Assembly: GCA_030407085.1 (NCBI GenBank)
Contig: CM059586.1
Location: forward strand, 30,057,501 to 30,121,500
Length of the DNA stretch: 64,000 nt
Source: Trichopria drosophilae
Taxonomy: Eukaryota; Arthropoda; Insecta; Hymenoptera; Diapriidae
Direction of reading: 5' to 3'
Position 1 is the first letter of the stretch. Every line of letters begins with the position of its first letter. This document shows, piece after piece, positions 62,553 to 64,000 of the stretch. Below the pieces are notes generated by a model, which worked only from the letters and a program-made list of their open reading frames with translations, was not told the origin of the DNA and searched no databases. The position numbers and the translations under genes are program-made.

Positions 62553-64000
62553 AGCTTCAGCGTCGAAGCGGGTCAATAGGGGATGGTTGAAAATGTAATG
62601 ATAGTAATAACACAAAATTTATCAAAAATATACGTTGCTGTAAATAACAAAACTTTTATAATTTAATACTACATATCAACAAATAATACTTTATGGTGCC
62701 TATTGACTGTGAACAATGAAAATCGAGAAATCATCGTTGCCGATTTAAGAAAACGCCAACAAATGCTGTTTCCCGGTGATAATCGATTAGTTTAATCGCC
62801 GAGAACAGTATACTAATTAAAAGTGGACTTTAGAAACCAAACCGATAAAAAGTAGCGGTGCCTCCCTGGCCCCTGTAAAAAGAAAACTCGTTGGCCTCGG
62901 TTGAAGGCAACCAATTTAAGTCCGCAGGAATTCATATGGTACTGACTTCTTCACACAGGAATTACAATTTTGAAGTAAGTACACATCAAATCTGAGACAT
63001 TCTCGACATGCAGATGTAAGGTAAATACAGAAGTCGTTCAAGCTGACGTCTATATATAGAGCACAGATGTTGAAAGCTTCTTAGTTCGGGCCATGTGGTC
63101 CTTTAGAAGCCATCTGGTTCACGCGCGAAGAATATTCCTCCAATTTAAGGCTGACATGCACGGAGACTGAGATTTTACCTTCTAGGTTGCTTGTCATTTC
63201 CTTGTGTGATTATGACCGAACAATAGGTGCGACAATTCTTGTTGGAAATTTCTTAACGTGAAATATTAAACTTTGAGTCGATTCCCTTTCCTGTAGTACG
63301 CATAAGTAAGTTGTGTATAATTCGTCCATTATATACCAAACTTGTCTCGCGCAGATTGTGTTTATTTTTTATCTCGGTCTGCAAAACATTGCTAATATGG
63401 GAACACCTTCCAGTTTTGACACTTGTGTTTATTATCCTTTTTTGACTTAGGGGATAACCAAAGACTGCTGGGAAATGGAAAAGGTTGCAAATTGGAGCTT
63501 GACTCATTCCTTCCGCATTGCTTTAGGGAAAGGTGTATTGGCCTTTTGCAGAGAAATTTTTTTTTTAGTATACTATACTTTATGAATTTTGTGTCATGCA
63601 TTACTTTTCTATACCAGGCAACATTTAATGTAACGAATAGGTTAAATTAAAAAAAGCCGTCCAAACGAATAATAACTCGTGTTATCAAAGCAAACAATAA
63701 AAATTGTTCTAGTTCAAAACAAACTAATGCATGACATTTTTTAGTTTGTTTAAGGAGGTTACCATGTATATTAAAATGAATAGACTGACTAAAGAAACAT
63801 TTCCGTGTGTTAATGTAACAGCATAAAGAAGTTTGACAAAATTTCAGATATAACTTGTTCCGACTTATGAACATAAAACTGTTAACAAATGTTATCCAGA
63901 CCTACACATACTAATTTATTAATTTAATTAACTATTCAATATTTGGCAAGAAGTCTTTCGAAACAGATCAAAATAGATCTTGGACTGTGCAATATTAAGT
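62553..64000. other. No gene recognised
   Basis: Mixed AT-rich sequence with a few short open frames on both strands. None has recognisable protein content or splice context. Confidence 0.5.

Overview
The window looks like nuclear DNA of an insect. Genes are intron-rich with canonical GT/AG sites, the DNA is AT-rich, and the introns are packed with inverted-repeat DNA transposons. The style suggests Hymenoptera, but that is a guess. Three protein-coding loci can be built exon by exon.
(1) 4,165-10,321 (+): sterol O-acyltransferase, 8 exons. All the family signatures are present, and only the extreme 5' end was not located. (2) 34,359-11,680 (-): Mediator subunit MED1, 7 coding exons, 1,751 aa. 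A 58-nt first exon lies 10.9 kb upstream of the next one. It converges tail-to-tail with the acyltransferase gene. (3) 56,496-53,159 (-): an unrecognised secreted coiled-coil protein, 8 coding exons, 544 aa.
The main structural event is a direct tandem duplication. Unit 1 (about 13,623-40,428) starts inside the last MED1 exon. Unit 2 (about 40,434-52,353) repeats it at reduced length. The junction creates a second, 3'-truncated MED1 copy (44,612-40,410, -). It keeps six exons, all splice sites and an open frame of 949 aa. It has lost the C-terminal tail, the only LXXLL nuclear-receptor box and, as far as I can see, exon 1 with its promoter.
Most of the remaining sequence is non-autonomous transposon DNA. 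The elements include TA-flanked foldback elements, TTAA-flanked (piggyBac-like) foldbacks, a Mutator-like element with a 9-bp target duplication, LINE 3' ends, tRNA-like and 5S-like fragments, and nests up to four levels deep. Because the region is duplicated, several insertions can be compared directly with an empty site in the other unit.
The first 4.1 kb and 56.5-64 kb show no recognisable gene.
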